Assembly: GCA_944389715.1 (NCBI GenBank) | Contig: CALXNI010000003.1 | Span: 1-5,835, forward strand | Length of the DNA stretch: 5,835 bases | Source: an uncultured Clostridia bacterium | Lineage (GTDB): Bacteria; Bacillota; Clostridia; TANB77; CAG-508 | Reading direction: 5' to 3' | Shown here: in pieces, positions 5,732-5,835 of the stretch | Layout: each line of letters begins with the position of its first letter | How positions within the stretch are numbered: the stretch's first letter is position 1 | The notes under the pieces: generated by a model | Told to the model about the DNA's origin: nothing | The model's database searches: none | The model's input: the letters and a program-made list of their open reading frames with translations, nothing else | Position numbers and translations under genes: made by a program

Positions 5732-5826
5732 TGAGAAGTGGGATGTGGGAAGTGTGAAACTAGGGTAAGCCTTACGTAGTCTAGCCCTAAAAAGCACACC
5801 TCACACTTCGCACCTCACACCTCGCA
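5732..5826. repeat. Imperfect long inverted repeat (GTGAGAAGTG-type intergenic element)
   Basis: The left arm 5732-5757 is a run of degenerate GTGAGAAGTG-like units. It pairs with the right arm 5801-5826 of CACCTCACAC-like units, 21 of 26 positions matching by hand, including a perfect inner 9 bp (GAAGTGTGA at 5749-5757 with TCACACTTC at 5801-5809). The central part 5758-5800 has its own dyads: TAGGG (5761-5765) with CCCTA (5785-5789), and GTAAG (5765-5769) with CTTAC (5771-5775). There is no open frame. Arms are purine-rich on one side and pyrimidine-rich on the other, each built of short repeats. It is a different family from the repeat at 1-117, and I infer a dispersed non-coding element upstream of acpS. 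Confidence 0.7.
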
Positions 5827-5835
5827 TGAACAAAT

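Overview
The window is AT-rich (my estimate is near 28% G+C in the genes) with strong AGGAGG-type ribosome binding sites, short intergenic gaps and textbook sigma-A promoters. Together with ExoA, a SpoVB/YtgP-type flippase and a YabE-like G5 protein, this points to a low-GC Firmicute, most likely a gut Clostridia-type genome. No gene in the window fixes the species. Both ends carry GC-rich, dyad-symmetric intergenic repeats that contrast sharply with the genes.

Layout from left to right. Positions 1-117 are a GC-rich repeat with nested inverted repeats. A minus-strand pair follows: a MurJ/SpoVB-type lipid flippase (951-2606) with its own promoter, then exodeoxyribonuclease III exoA (146-907) 43 bp downstream of it. 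Next is a single minus-strand gene (2779-3717) for a membrane-anchored cell-wall protein with DUF348, G5 and a lysozyme-like transglycosylase domain, flanked by a consensus promoter and a terminator. Divergent from it is lemA (3934-4485), also a single-gene unit with an extended -10 promoter. A bidirectional terminator separates lemA from a convergent minus-strand pair, acpS then tatD (5695 down to 4542), which look translationally coupled. The window ends in a second, different imperfect inverted repeat (about 5732-5826).

The genes are mostly housekeeping: base-excision repair (ExoA), envelope lipid export (flippase), peptidoglycan remodelling (G5/lysozyme protein), an envelope protein of unclear role (LemA), a metal-dependent hydrolase/nuclease (TatD) and activation of acyl carrier protein (AcpS). 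I see no defence system, phage, IS element, CRISPR array or RNA gene. The most interesting signals are a 12-base dyad, AAATTACAATTT, present four times only at gene boundaries, twice directly next to a Shine-Dalgarno sequence; the two end repeats; and the RpfB-like architecture of the G5 protein.
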